Positions 18,453 to 27,668 of a stretch of 64,000 bases of DNA are shown piece after piece. A program made the translations under genes and the position numbers. Under the pieces are notes generated by a model. The model had not been told where the DNA came from and did not search any database. It saw only the letters and a program-made list of their open reading frames with translations. The stretch's first letter is position 1. The number at the start of each line of letters is the position of its first letter. The DNA comes from Furfurilactobacillus curtus (GTDB lineage Bacteria > Bacillota > Bacilli > Lactobacillales > Lactobacillaceae): the NCBI RefSeq assembly GCF_045862785.1, contig NZ_BQXO01000002.1, forward strand, positions 1 through 64,000, written 5' to 3'.

Positions 18453-20207
18453 TCACTTCAGATTAGTAAAAAGCAAAGTCAGAATCACTAATGAACAAAA
18501 AAGTAATGTGAGAATGCTAATAACAAATGAAATTTTATAAATTTTAGGCGGGACAAATTCAATTTGAATTGTGTTAAAAACCTTATTGTTAACGAGTCGA
18601 ACCCGAGCCAAATGATATCGATCTAATGTTACTTTCGAGACGTGATGATTTACGATGACTCGGTATTCTCGAACATTATAAATCCAAAATGGCAGGCGAA
18701 CTGTTGTATTTTGTACTACTGGCTTCTTCGTTTCTAATTTATACACAACAGTATTGGCACCAACATGAATATCCTCCGGCCGTATTGTTTGCTTACCAAC
18801 CAAAAGCAGATGCCGATCAACTTGCAATAAGGCTTGCCGATCTAGCCCATAGTCCGGAATATAATCACGATAGATAGATGCTCCAATGTCATTTTTAAAA
18901 CCTGCATTTGTTATTCTAAAATTATTACTAGTTACATTTTGCATCGTGCTCGTTGCAGACACAGTGTTGGTTTGATCTTTATGAATTTTGTTTTCCGTAT
19001 TAATTAACGTGGTCGTTACGCTCACCATTAAAATAACAGGCAGGATAATAGCACCCAATGTTAACCGGTTAACTATTTTAGGAGATTTTTCCAATGAACT
19101 CAGATAGTTACCGGTAGCGACAGCAATGGCATAGCATAGAAAGAAATTAGCCATTGGCATCATTCGTCCCGAGTACTGAAGTCGACTGATAACAGTCTTG
19201 GTCATTAATGACCAAGGGAAAATATCCGTAGACATTATCGTTAATCCAAACCCGATGATCAGAGTAATCCTAACAATCCGCGATAAATAACGCCATTTAG
19301 AAATCAATACCAGACAGCCAACAACGATCAATATGCCAAATTGTAGCTGATAGACTTCAATTCGTGTATCTAGCGAATTGTTAATTATTTGACTAAGTGC
19401 CAGACCATTTTGTGTTCCAAAATTAGTTGCTGGTGGCGATAAAATCTTAGTATGTAGATATTGATCGAAAAAGGGAATCCAAAAATTTAACGTCGCAACC
19501 ATATACAGAATTGAAGCGGCAAACAAACGTAATATCGCTGACCAAGATATCCGTCGAGCAATAATGAAATATATCAAGGATAAGCCAAATCCAATAAACG
19601 TTATAAAGGCGGTCATGAAGTGGGTCTGCGTAATTAATGCCAGACTAAAGCCTAAAAATACCCAAGTAAATTTTCCAAAATAATTATGTTCTGACTGATA
19701 AATGAGATGATAAAAACTTAAAATAGCTAAGGGAAAAAAGAGCATCGCCACAGATTCGCCCAAGTCAAACCGCCCTACGTTATCTTCAATCAAGTAAATT
19801 GAAAAAACATAGCCAGTAGCAAAAATAACACCAGTACGCCACGCATATCCAGATAAGCGAATTGTTATGAAATTCATCCATAGGCCCAAAAAAGCAATGA
19901 TCGCTTCTCCAAGCGCCAATGCAATGATGTGTGGTCCCGCAATTTTTAAGCCAATTAAAAAGGGGGTTAGCCCAAGCCATGGATAGAAAAAATTAATTCC
20001 TTGGCCAGCGTTACCAAACGCCTGTGTCGAAATATATGTTAAGTGCCCTTGTTTTAAATTTCCATAAATTTCCAACAACCGTTGTAAATGAAATGCCCGA
20101 TCGCTTCCCACCAACAACCCTGATGGAGGGAAAATTAATAATCCAAAAGCAATTGCACTAATACCAAAGAAGATAAACAATAAACCATTTTGCTTAAACG
20201 TTTTCAT
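18453..20207 (-). CDS. Multi-pass membrane protein, PTPS-related/YfhO-like, 3' end trimmed by IS
   Basis: The 584-residue protein has about 11-12 membrane helices, a large extracytoplasmic segment (about residues 400-540) and a final helix. The early loop (GSDRAFHLQRL, then FGNAGQGINFFYPW) matches the '6-pyruvoyl-tetrahydropterin synthase related' membrane family, which resembles GT-C glycosyltransferases. It may help decorate a cell-wall polymer, but no reaction is assigned. The stop codon is supplied by the IS (CTG AAG TGA), so the native C-terminus is lost, probably by only a few residues since the last helix is complete. It is divergent from the yfhO gene. Confidence 0.75.
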   Translation of the reverse strand: MKTFKQNGLLFIFFGISAIAFGLLIFPPSGLLVGSDRAFHLQRLLEIYGNLKQGHLTYISTQAFGNAGQGINFFYPWLGLTPFLIGLKIAGPHIIALALGEAIIAFLGLWMNFITIRLSGYAWRTGVIFATGYVFSIYLIEDNVGRFDLGESVAMLFFPLAILSFYHLIYQSEHNYFGKFTWVFLGFSLALITQTHFMTAFITFIGFGLSLIYFIIARRISWSAILRLFAASILYMVATLNFWIPFFDQYLHTKILSPPATNFGTQNGLALSQIINNSLDTRIEVYQLQFGILIVVGCLVLISKWRYLSRIVRITLIIGFGLTIMSTDIFPWSLMTKTVISRLQYSGRMMPMANFFLCYAIAVATGNYLSSLEKSPKIVNRLTLGAIILPVILMVSVTTTLINTENKIHKDQTNTVSATSTMQNVTSNNFRITNAGFKNDIGASIYRDYIPDYGLDRQALLQVDRHLLLVGKQTIRPEDIHVGANTVVYKLETKKPVVQNTTVRLPFWIYNVREYRVIVNHHVSKVTLDRYHLARVRLVNNKVFNTIQIEFVPPKIYKISFVISILTLLFCSLVILTLLFTNLK

Positions 20208-20352
20208 GAAGTATCCCCATCTTTTTTCTGCCTAGTTTAAATTATAATCAAAAACAGACAATCAATAGAATTAATTTATATAAAATTTCATAAATTCTAA
20301 TGATTGCAATATACTAATAAAACAATCTAACAAGTGATATTGGAGGGATATT

Positions 20353-22944
20353 GTGAAACCTAAACATACGATCTTTTTTTATATAGCCAGTTTTTTAATA
20401 CCAATCTTAATTTTCTCAGTTCTGTTAGCAGCTGCTCACATCACACCATTCGGCAATATTTCTCCACTGCGTAGTGACATGAATAACCAGTATGTAAGTT
20501 ACTTTGCAGCGTTAAAACACATTGTCTCCCAGCATTCATGGTATTCATATTCATTTACACTAGGTGGGAATCTATTTGGTTTAGTTACCTACTATCTGAT
20601 GTCACCTTTGAATTTGATTTTTATACTGGTACCTTTGACAGCCATCAATCAAGCTATTGTGGTGATTACGACGATAAAAATTGGCTTGCTCGGACTAACA
20701 ATGGGGTTATTTTTAAAACAGGAACCTGCACCGAATCTTAATACCCGTTTGTTGCCATGGCTTCGTTTATCCCTGACAACAAGTTACGCTCTATCAACTT
20801 TCTTTATCGGCTTCGAAATGAACATTATGTGGTTTGATGGCTTCATTTTGCTCCCATTGGTTTTATTAGCTATTGATTACCTAATTAAAACGGGGCAATC
20901 GCGTTGGTTCATTGTGACACTAAGCGCATCTGTAATTTTAAACTATTATATCGCGTTTATGATTGGCGTATTTAGCTTCCTTTGGTTAATATACCGGCAG
21001 TTAACCCGGTTCAACACAGACTTATTTTGGCAGCGTATGCGTCAATACATACTTGCAGGTTTTGCTTCACTTAGCTTAACAACAATTATCTGGTTACCAA
21101 CGTTAATTTCACTTCGCGGGGCTAAAAAACAATCCTTTTCGGCCTTTGTTCATCCCCTCACCCAATTCAATGCAATAAAAGGCTTCGGCCGATCCTTTCT
21201 AGCCGGAACATATGGCGCAAATATGAGCAGCGATTTCAACAATGCGCCACTCATTTACTCATCCACATTTATAATAGTTTTATTGATTGCATATTACTGC
21301 GCGAATAGTATCCCCATACAGCATCGATTGATAAGCCTCGGCTTTTTATGTTTTATGGGTCTCAGCACTTGGTTTACGCCCCTTGCTGTTTTCTGGCACG
21401 GGGGAACACCCCCCATTGGTTTTGACGGCCGTTTTGCTTTCACAATTGTCTTTTTAACAACAATTTTGGCCTATCAAGGAGCAAATGCACTTAAAGCTGG
21501 AATTAATCAACCCGCTTTTTTAATGATCAATGCATTGATCATTATCGTCGTTTATCATCGACAATTCCCGCAGTTATTAACTCTGAAATTTAGCATCGTT
21601 AATATAAGCTTGTTATTACTTAATTTTATGTTAGTTCTGTGGTTAACAAACGCCCATCAAAACGCTAAAAAATTAATTGCTGTGACAACCAGTCTTCTTC
21701 TACTAAATCTAATTAACGTTACTATCAATGATCATCACGTACTAGCTAATAATTACAACCCACCCACTACGAACACCTTTAATCAATTTGTAAATTATAC
21801 TGCACCGGTTTTAAATTCATTGCCGCGTTTAACAAGAGCCAATAACAGAATAGAAATGGATTTCTCAAGAAGTAATAATGATCCTTTATTGCTTAATTTC
21901 CCAGGTGTTAGTCATTACAGCAGTTCGGAACCCAATAACATTAAGCAATTTATGGGTAACCTTGGCTATTTACGCGATATGAATTGGACCAACTATAGTG
22001 CTGGCAGTAGTAATTTTATTGACGATTATTTTGGCATCAGTAACATTGTCAGTGATCCTCATCAAAGTTTATCAAGTGCGATTGATAATGACGACTACAT
22101 GGGCCATTCTCAACCTGTATCATATGCTGATACAAAAATTAAGCAAAATAATAGAAAAGGACTTGCTGTCACTCATCACACAGAGGCGCTACCACTGTTA
22201 TTTCCGCTGCAGAAAAACAACACTAGTGATAAACTAAACGCCTCGGTAGAAAACGTTTTTCAAAATCAAAATATCTTAGCAACTGGCTTGTTTGCTAGGA
22301 AGATTATGTCTCCTGCAAAGGTGCAGGCAGTTTCTAACCTCAAATATAGCGTCACACCAACTCAAGATGGGGAAGTCTATCTTGCCCTACCTGCAACCAA
22401 CTTTCCTAATTTCCTTGAATGGGCGCCAATCAACATTCAACGAAACGATTTCAAAAAATCATTAGTCACGTATAATTTCGGTGAGAACAGCGTCTTAGAC
22501 CTAGGTTCAGGAACTAAGAATATTCCCTTTATGATTACCATTAAACCAACAATACCAAATGTACAAATTAATCAACCAATAATTGCCAGTTCTCCTAAAG
22601 AATCAACTCTGAAAAATGCATTACTTGATATTAAAAACAAGGTAAAAACCCAACGAGTTAGCGGAAATCACATTAGAACTACTGTTTATGGAAATCAAAA
22701 TCAGTCAATTCTATTAACCTTGCCCATTGATGCTGGCTGGCATCTGACCATTAACGGCAAGCCTTATCCGATATCAAAGGCTTATGGCGCCTTAATTACC
22801 TTTAAACTTCCACGCACTGGTAAAAACTTAATTAAGCTCTCTTTCGTGCCACGCGGTCTTAAGGCAGGCCTGATTATTAGTATCGCTTCTTTAATCATTT
22901 TGGCTATACTCTTCACTCTTCAAAAGCGTCGACAAAAATCATAA
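20353..22944 (+). CDS. YfhO family membrane protein
   Basis: The 863-residue protein has about 12-13 N-terminal membrane helices, a long extracytoplasmic region (about residues 470-825) and a last C-terminal helix with a basic tail (KRRQKS). The first loop (ISPLRSDMNNQYVSYFAALKH) and GGNLFGLVTYYLMSPLN are hallmarks of YfhO proteins, implicated in glycosylation of teichoic or lipoteichoic acids. It probably transfers a sugar from a lipid carrier outside the membrane. The start is GTG behind GGAGGG. It is divergent from the PTPS-related gene and sits in the same envelope-glycan cluster as the truncated GT-C gene. Confidence 0.88.
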   Translation: MKPKHTIFFYIASFLIPILIFSVLLAAAHITPFGNISPLRSDMNNQYVSYFAALKHIVSQHSWYSYSFTLGGNLFGLVTYYLMSPLNLIFILVPLTAINQAIVVITTIKIGLLGLTMGLFLKQEPAPNLNTRLLPWLRLSLTTSYALSTFFIGFEMNIMWFDGFILLPLVLLAIDYLIKTGQSRWFIVTLSASVILNYYIAFMIGVFSFLWLIYRQLTRFNTDLFWQRMRQYILAGFASLSLTTIIWLPTLISLRGAKKQSFSAFVHPLTQFNAIKGFGRSFLAGTYGANMSSDFNNAPLIYSSTFIIVLLIAYYCANSIPIQHRLISLGFLCFMGLSTWFTPLAVFWHGGTPPIGFDGRFAFTIVFLTTILAYQGANALKAGINQPAFLMINALIIIVVYHRQFPQLLTLKFSIVNISLLLLNFMLVLWLTNAHQNAKKLIAVTTSLLLLNLINVTINDHHVLANNYNPPTTNTFNQFVNYTAPVLNSLPRLTRANNRIEMDFSRSNNDPLLLNFPGVSHYSSSEPNNIKQFMGNLGYLRDMNWTNYSAGSSNFIDDYFGISNIVSDPHQSLSSAIDNDDYMGHSQPVSYADTKIKQNNRKGLAVTHHTEALPLLFPLQKNNTSDKLNASVENVFQNQNILATGLFARKIMSPAKVQAVSNLKYSVTPTQDGEVYLALPATNFPNFLEWAPINIQRNDFKKSLVTYNFGENSVLDLGSGTKNIPFMITIKPTIPNVQINQPIIASSPKESTLKNALLDIKNKVKTQRVSGNHIRTTVYGNQNQSILLTLPIDAGWHLTINGKPYPISKAYGALITFKLPRTGKNLIKLSFVPRGLKAGLIISIASLIILAILFTLQKRRQKS

Positions 22945-22956
22945 AAATCTGTAATA

Positions 22957-22996
22957 AAAAACTCCGAATTTGATCACATGATCAAATTCGGAGTTT
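22957..22996 (+). terminator. Intrinsic terminator of yfhO
   Basis: AAAACTCCGAATTTGATCA is repeated in inverse across a very short loop and is followed by TTTTATTT, directly after the stop codon. Confidence 0.88.
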
Positions 22997-23070
22997 TATT
23001 TCGTTCCGAACCATTTGATGATGATTAATTCGGCTACTATCACAAATTCATAAAGCGCCGCAGTTTTAAT

Positions 23071-23253
23071 TTAATTACTCCCCAAATAAGACAACCCGCC
23101 GATTGCTAGAAAAATCACGACTAACCAGATCGCTAAATGGGCAAAGAACATAAACGCACCCACGACTAATAGCACGCCCAAAATCCAAAAAACTAGTTTA
23201 CCAATAAAACGTCCGAATAAAAGTAACAAGGCTAAGCCGATTAATAAACCCAT
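23071..23253 (-). CDS. Small membrane protein, 60 residues
   Basis: Almost the whole peptide is hydrophobic, forming two or three helices (residues 2-20, 20-37, 37-56). The ATG is preceded by CGGAGG at seven bases. It resembles the many small single-gene membrane proteins of lactobacilli with no assigned role. The gene stands alone between convergent and divergent neighbours. Codon composition and the strong ribosome binding site support a real gene. Confidence 0.65.
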   Translation of the reverse strand: MGLLIGLALLLLFGRFIGKLVFWILGVLLVVGAFMFFAHLAIWLVVIFLAIGGLSYLGSN

Positions 23254-23482
23254 TTGCGGGCCTCCGTTTTTCTTGTTCGATTTACTAATGTCACCAAAGT
23301 TTAGTCTTTTTTACCTAGCTTTCAAGGTGGGGAATCGTAAGGATTGGTAAAAAATCACCACCGTTTGACCTAGATGCGATTTGCAGATGGATACCATTAG
23401 CAATCCAGTCGACCAGCACCATCTATTTACACAATTATTTTGCAGTCCAAGTGTGGTATATTGAGCCACATGGAGGCATATC

Positions 23483-24427
23483 ATGTGTACAGCAATCACA
23501 ACGTCTAGTTTAGACCAACACCATTTTTTTGCGCGCACGATGGATTTACCGACAACGACGCCATGGCGGCCAGTTTATTTACCCGCGGATAGCTGGTGGC
23601 AACCATCCACTGACGATGCTGGACAATCGCTGCCGTTTGCCTTATTAGGTGGCGGTCGCTGGACGCCCGGCAATCATTACCTAATGGGGGATGCGATGAA
23701 TACGGCCGGTTTAGCCTGCGCGGAGCTCTTTTTCCCCATTGAAGCACACTATGCATCGACGCCATCGGCACACCATTTAAACATCACACCCCAAGATTTT
23801 ATTTACTGGGCGCTCTTACACGACTCGATTGCTAGTGTTGCGGCCGATTTGCCAACCCTACGCATCGTTGCAGAAGCTTGGCATCAAGAAGACAACTGGC
23901 GACCGTTTCACTGGGTATTAACCGATCGGACAGGACAAACTGCCATTCTTGAACCACGTGATGAGACGCTTACCTTAACACCGGCCCCATTACACGTCCT
24001 GACGAACACGCCGAATTATCCGGCACATGTCAAACGGCTGCGGCAACGATTAGGTCACCCGGAAGCGACCTCTTGGCCAAACTTACTTTCACAGATAGAA
24101 GCTTTTAATGGGGCTCTGCCACATACAAATTTACCCACAGATCGGTTCCAACGAACTGCGGTTCACCTGTGGCAACAAGCACAACCGCAGGACGCCAAGA
24201 CCGCGGTTAACCAATTAATCGCTTTGTTAGATGATGTGGTCATTCCGCGCACCCTAGATCGCTTAACCCATCATAATCTAGATTACACTCATTATGAGGA
24301 CGTTTTGGATTTAACTAGTCTGAAAATGACCTTTAAATCCACTAGGACCCAACAAATTCATCAAGTTTCACTAAATAATTTACAAGACCGCTTTCCCCAA
24401 CAGACCATTGCCCTACCATTTACTTAA
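23483..24427 (+). CDS. Choloylglycine hydrolase family (bile salt hydrolase / penicillin V acylase-like)
   Basis: The protein (314 residues) starts MCTA, so removal of Met exposes Cys2 as the N-terminal nucleophile of the Ntn-hydrolase fold. FFARTMD (about residue 17, Arg and Asp), NTAGLA (about 75) and LTNTPNYP (about 172, Asn) are the family's active-site positions. It cleaves a linear amide, and substrates in the family include conjugated bile salts, penicillin V and acyl-homoserine lactones. Sequence does not decide between these. The ATG is preceded by GGAGG at seven bases. It is monocistronic with its own terminator. Confidence 0.9.
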   Translation: MCTAITTSSLDQHHFFARTMDLPTTTPWRPVYLPADSWWQPSTDDAGQSLPFALLGGGRWTPGNHYLMGDAMNTAGLACAELFFPIEAHYASTPSAHHLNITPQDFIYWALLHDSIASVAADLPTLRIVAEAWHQEDNWRPFHWVLTDRTGQTAILEPRDETLTLTPAPLHVLTNTPNYPAHVKRLRQRLGHPEATSWPNLLSQIEAFNGALPHTNLPTDRFQRTAVHLWQQAQPQDAKTAVNQLIALLDDVVIPRTLDRLTHHNLDYTHYEDVLDLTSLKMTFKSTRTQQIHQVSLNNLQDRFPQQTIALPFT

Positions 24428-24432
24428 TCTAA

Positions 24433-24468
24433 CGAAAAAAGATCAGCAACTTTGCTGATCTTTTTTCG
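24433..24468. terminator. Bidirectional intrinsic terminator
   Basis: A perfect 16-bp stem (CGAAAAAAGATCAGCA with its complement) and a four-base loop end the hydrolase gene. The mirror A/T run lets it also end the gtfA-gtfB transcript coming from the right. Confidence 0.88.
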
Positions 24469-24477
24469 TTACTCATT

Positions 24478-26010
24478 CTAATGCGTAATGTGTAAAGCCC
24501 GCTTCCATTTTGCGTATACAACAGATTCAATGCGCGTTGTCATACTCTGGTAGGCGTGTTGGCTCATCTGTTGCCATAGTTTGTCATCTTTAAGAAGCCG
24601 GATCATCGCGCCTGCTAACCCATCCACATCTCCACGACTGACTAAATAACCGTTACGGCCATCCATAATCAGATCAGCTGGCCCATAGAAAACGTTATAC
24701 GTAACCGCTGGTAGGCCATGTGACAACGCTTCTGTTAATGCTAGTGGCTCATTGTCGCCCTCTGTGGCATTCACGTAGACTTGTGCTTGATCATATACAT
24801 CGTCCAGATTGGCATGATAGCCATGTAACTTCACACTGTCCGTCAATGCTTGTTTTTTAATTTGCTCATTTAATGGCTTTTCTTGATCTCCATAACCATA
24901 AATCGCTAATGTCGCATCAGGAATCTGTTGCTTGACCTTAGCAAAGGCGGTCACGACATCTTCAGTATGCCGTTCTTTGGTTAACCGACCGACGACGACT
25001 AACTCGTGCCGGTGACGTTGGGCCAACGCAATGTGCTTAGCATGCTCTTGTTTTGGATCGACAACGCCGGCTGGAACAGCAAAAATCGGTGTTTTCACGC
25101 GGTCTTCGCCGCCCATCCACCGCGTTAAATCAGCTTTTTGAGCTTCAGTCGCTACAATCACGCCGTCGAGCTGATCGATATGATTAACCAACGCGTTGGC
25201 ATACAATCCTGACAGGTTGGCATAAACTTGGTCTTTAGCGTCCACCGTATGTGTTGTCGGTAGCGTTATGTAACGCCGCGCCTTAGTCGTCATACTCAAA
25301 ACTGCATCGTAGGAAGCCCCAGGTCGATCTGCCACAAAAGTCGATTTCTCACCGTCACGCCGATTAAGCTCATCCAAGAAGAACGTAAATAATTCGTCAT
25401 AACTATTAAAAAACAAATCTTGATTCTGATAGTCCAACAGCTGTAACAACGTCAACACAGTGCGGCCATCTGCATCATGCCCAAAGTACTCTTCAATCAC
25501 TCGTTGACCACTTGGGGCATAGGTCACCTGACTAATCAGGTCACCCTCGTTACTAAAGAATTGATCCCGCGTCTTGAAACCACGGAAATCCCACAAACTC
25601 ATTTGAACTTTTTTTCCGGTCTTATCATACACATCGACGCTGTACAACTGGCCGATTGTCCCGGGTGCAAAATGGACATCCATAATGAGTTGATCACCAT
25701 CATAGACGTGACTCACATCTGCCCCTGGATCAACATTATATTCGGGCGCTAAGTGAAGTGCTTCAATTTTTGGCTCATTTTTCCCAACCGGAACCCGTGT
25801 TTCAATCCCTTGAAAAAAGTCATACATATTAACAATTTGATCATCTTCGAGGCCAAACCGTTGCTTGTTCGCGTACAACATTTGATCAAAATTTCGGGTC
25901 ACTAACTTCGCTGGTTTACCTTGATGTTTAAATAATTGGAGTCGTTTAATTTCGGCGTGTTCAATCCCAGAGTTCAATGCCATCAAGTATTCATTTACAA
26001 AATAAATCAC
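24478..26010 (-). CDS. GT4 glycosyltransferase-like protein, GtfB-like partner
   Basis: The 510-residue protein has an N-terminal domain beginning YFVNEYLMALNSGIEHAEIKRLQLF and a C-terminal GT4 Rossmann domain (VVVGRLTKERHTEDVV, about residue 335). At the family's E-x7-E catalytic site (about residue 418) the first Glu is Asp (DNEPLALTE), so it may be weakly active or non-catalytic. This fits the GtfA/GtfB pairs that O-glycosylate Ser-rich adhesins, where GtfB lacks catalysis and helps acceptor binding. Start GTG overlaps the stop of the upstream GtfA-like gene (GTGA), implying coupled synthesis of a complex. The adhesin next door is the likely substrate. Confidence 0.8.
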   Translation of the reverse strand: MIYFVNEYLMALNSGIEHAEIKRLQLFKHQGKPAKLVTRNFDQMLYANKQRFGLEDDQIVNMYDFFQGIETRVPVGKNEPKIEALHLAPEYNVDPGADVSHVYDGDQLIMDVHFAPGTIGQLYSVDVYDKTGKKVQMSLWDFRGFKTRDQFFSNEGDLISQVTYAPSGQRVIEEYFGHDADGRTVLTLLQLLDYQNQDLFFNSYDELFTFFLDELNRRDGEKSTFVADRPGASYDAVLSMTTKARRYITLPTTHTVDAKDQVYANLSGLYANALVNHIDQLDGVIVATEAQKADLTRWMGGEDRVKTPIFAVPAGVVDPKQEHAKHIALAQRHRHELVVVGRLTKERHTEDVVTAFAKVKQQIPDATLAIYGYGDQEKPLNEQIKKQALTDSVKLHGYHANLDDVYDQAQVYVNATEGDNEPLALTEALSHGLPAVTYNVFYGPADLIMDGRNGYLVSRGDVDGLAGAMIRLLKDDKLWQQMSQHAYQSMTTRIESVVYAKWKRALHITH

Positions 26011-27566
26011 GCTTGAACCTCCTGTTCATGGCCTTGATTAAATACTGCCACTGCCTCAAAAACCGCCTGCCATTTTTCCCAAACAGCCGCTTCAGAAAAG
26101 CGTTTTGCGTCTTCATAAGCATGCTCACTAAAAGTCTGCATTAGCGCATCATCGCTCAATAACTTGCTAATTGCGCTAGCTAAGGCGTCCACATCATCAA
26201 GTTTGACTAAATAGCCGTCTCGATCATTTTGGATAATCCCTTGTGGACCATATTTAGCATCGTAAGAAACGGTTGGTACCCCGTGTGACTGCGCTTCTAA
26301 CAGCGCTAATGAGAAACCTTCAGCTCGAGAAGCTAAGACATTGATCTGCGCACCGTCATAAACTTTGCCAATATCTAACGTGTAATCGTGGAAGGTAACG
26401 AGTTCACCCAGTTGCTTGTCAGCGACGATCTTATGCAACCGTTCACCTTCCTTACCGTTTGCGTAACCCCAAAATTCTAAGCGCGCGGTTGGAACCTGTT
26501 TGTAAACCTGCTCAAACGCCTCAATCACCTTATCCTGTTGCTTTTCAGGCGAGAGACGCGCCACCATTATAATTTTCCCGGGCGTCCGTTTACGCCAATC
26601 CACGTGCGGGGCATTTAGAACCTGGTCATCCACAATTCCCACCGGCAATTCGAAAACCGCTGGTACATCACCCCACCGATGCATAAAATCGAGGCGTTGT
26701 TGCGGCGTCGGCGCAATCACGCCTTGCCACTGATGTAAGTTCTTAATCGCATATTCATAGTTATAATTAAGCGTCGCCGTCATCACTTGTTCCGGATCAT
26801 TTAAGTGATTGGAATGTAAATGCATCATTTTGAAGGCGCGCGTCTTCATATTTAATACGGACCAGGCTAATTCAAACGTCCGATCAACGACCATGACGTT
26901 ATTCTCACCATCACGCCGGTTTAATTCATCAAGGAAAAAGCGCATCATCGCTTGCTCACCGTTAAACGAGTAATCGCTGCCGTGCCAGTTCAAAATCCGA
27001 TAAAGCGAATTGTCCACTTTCCCTTGTTGATTTTTCATATGAAATGTTTGATAGACCACGTCGCCTTGCGGGTTAAAGACTTGTTCAGCCGTGACTGCCC
27101 CATTAGCATCATGCCACTGTTCCAGGGCCTTGAATCCTCGAGTATCCCAGTACTCACTCTTCACTAATTTGGCGTAACGATCAAATGTCAGGACATTTTC
27201 GACTTCCTGATACTCAGGAGCACGCATTTTAATTCGCTGAATAATTCGTTCTGAATTGCGCACCATAAAACCATGCTCGTCTTGATCATTTACTAAGACT
27301 TGCAAATTCGGTTTGACGTGCAAATCAGCTAGCTTAAAGGACTGCTTAGGAAATGTCTCGGTCCCTTCAAAAAAATCAAATAAATTGACCATATCGTCAT
27401 CAGCTAAACCAGCGTTGGCTAGCGTATCATGTAAGCTCAGTGAAAACGAGCGCGTCACAATTTTAGCTGGCACATGGTGATCTTTAAATAAATTGAGTCG
27501 CTTCATTTCAGCGTGCTCAATCCCTGATTTTTTTTCATTGAAACTCGCATTAATAAAATAATACAT
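26007..27566 (-). CDS. GT4 glycosyltransferase, GtfA-like (adhesin O-glycosylation)
   Basis: The 519-residue protein begins YFINASFNEKKSGIEHAEMKRLNLF and has a GT4 C-terminal domain with MVARLSPEKQQDKVIEAF (about residue 345) and an intact E-x7-E motif EGFSLALLE (about 413). It and the downstream gene resemble the GtfA-GtfB complex (annotated TagE5/TagE6 in some lactobacilli) that adds HexNAc to Ser/Thr of surface proteins. It acts in the cytoplasm before export. The ATG is preceded by GAGG. The pair lies downstream of the giant adhesin but behind a terminator, so it probably has its own promoter. Older names (poly-glycerolphosphate glucosyltransferase) are less likely. Confidence 0.82.
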   Translation of the reverse strand: MYYFINASFNEKKSGIEHAEMKRLNLFKDHHVPAKIVTRSFSLSLHDTLANAGLADDDMVNLFDFFEGTETFPKQSFKLADLHVKPNLQVLVNDQDEHGFMVRNSERIIQRIKMRAPEYQEVENVLTFDRYAKLVKSEYWDTRGFKALEQWHDANGAVTAEQVFNPQGDVVYQTFHMKNQQGKVDNSLYRILNWHGSDYSFNGEQAMMRFFLDELNRRDGENNVMVVDRTFELAWSVLNMKTRAFKMMHLHSNHLNDPEQVMTATLNYNYEYAIKNLHQWQGVIAPTPQQRLDFMHRWGDVPAVFELPVGIVDDQVLNAPHVDWRKRTPGKIIMVARLSPEKQQDKVIEAFEQVYKQVPTARLEFWGYANGKEGERLHKIVADKQLGELVTFHDYTLDIGKVYDGAQINVLASRAEGFSLALLEAQSHGVPTVSYDAKYGPQGIIQNDRDGYLVKLDDVDALASAISKLLSDDALMQTFSEHAYEDAKRFSEAAVWEKWQAVFEAVAVFNQGHEQEVQA

Positions 27567-27590
27567 TTTTTGACCTCACTGAGTGCCTTT

Positions 27591-27627
27591 CAAAAAAATA
27601 GGATCTAGCACATTGCTAAATCCTATT
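27591..27627 (-). terminator. Intrinsic terminator of the adhesin gene
   Basis: On the minus strand AATAGGATTTAGCA pairs with TGCTAGATCCTATT across a three-base loop, followed by a run of seven T. Confidence 0.85.
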
Positions 27628-27668
27628 CTACCGTACCTCGTTACGACTGAACGAACTTTTAACCCCTC

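Larger units (their letters stand above)
16997..18460 (-). mobile_element. IS3-family insertion sequence, defective
   Basis: The 1,464-bp element has imperfect terminal inverted repeats: both ends read TGAAGTGAACCC inward, followed after four mismatched bases by AGTTGGACAA. It carries overlapping orfA and orfB on the minus strand in the -1 relation typical of the IS3 family. orfB is broken by a frameshift near 17460-17485, so this copy cannot make its own transposase. The flanks (TTGT on the left, GATT on the right) do not form a target-site duplication, and both neighbouring genes run into the IS ends, which suggests a deletion or recombination at the element. Confidence 0.9.

Noticed and set aside
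16990..18465. A target-site duplication for the IS
   Set aside because: The three or four bases on each side (TTGT and GATT) differ; the apparent symmetry GAAG/CTTC belongs to the inverted repeats.
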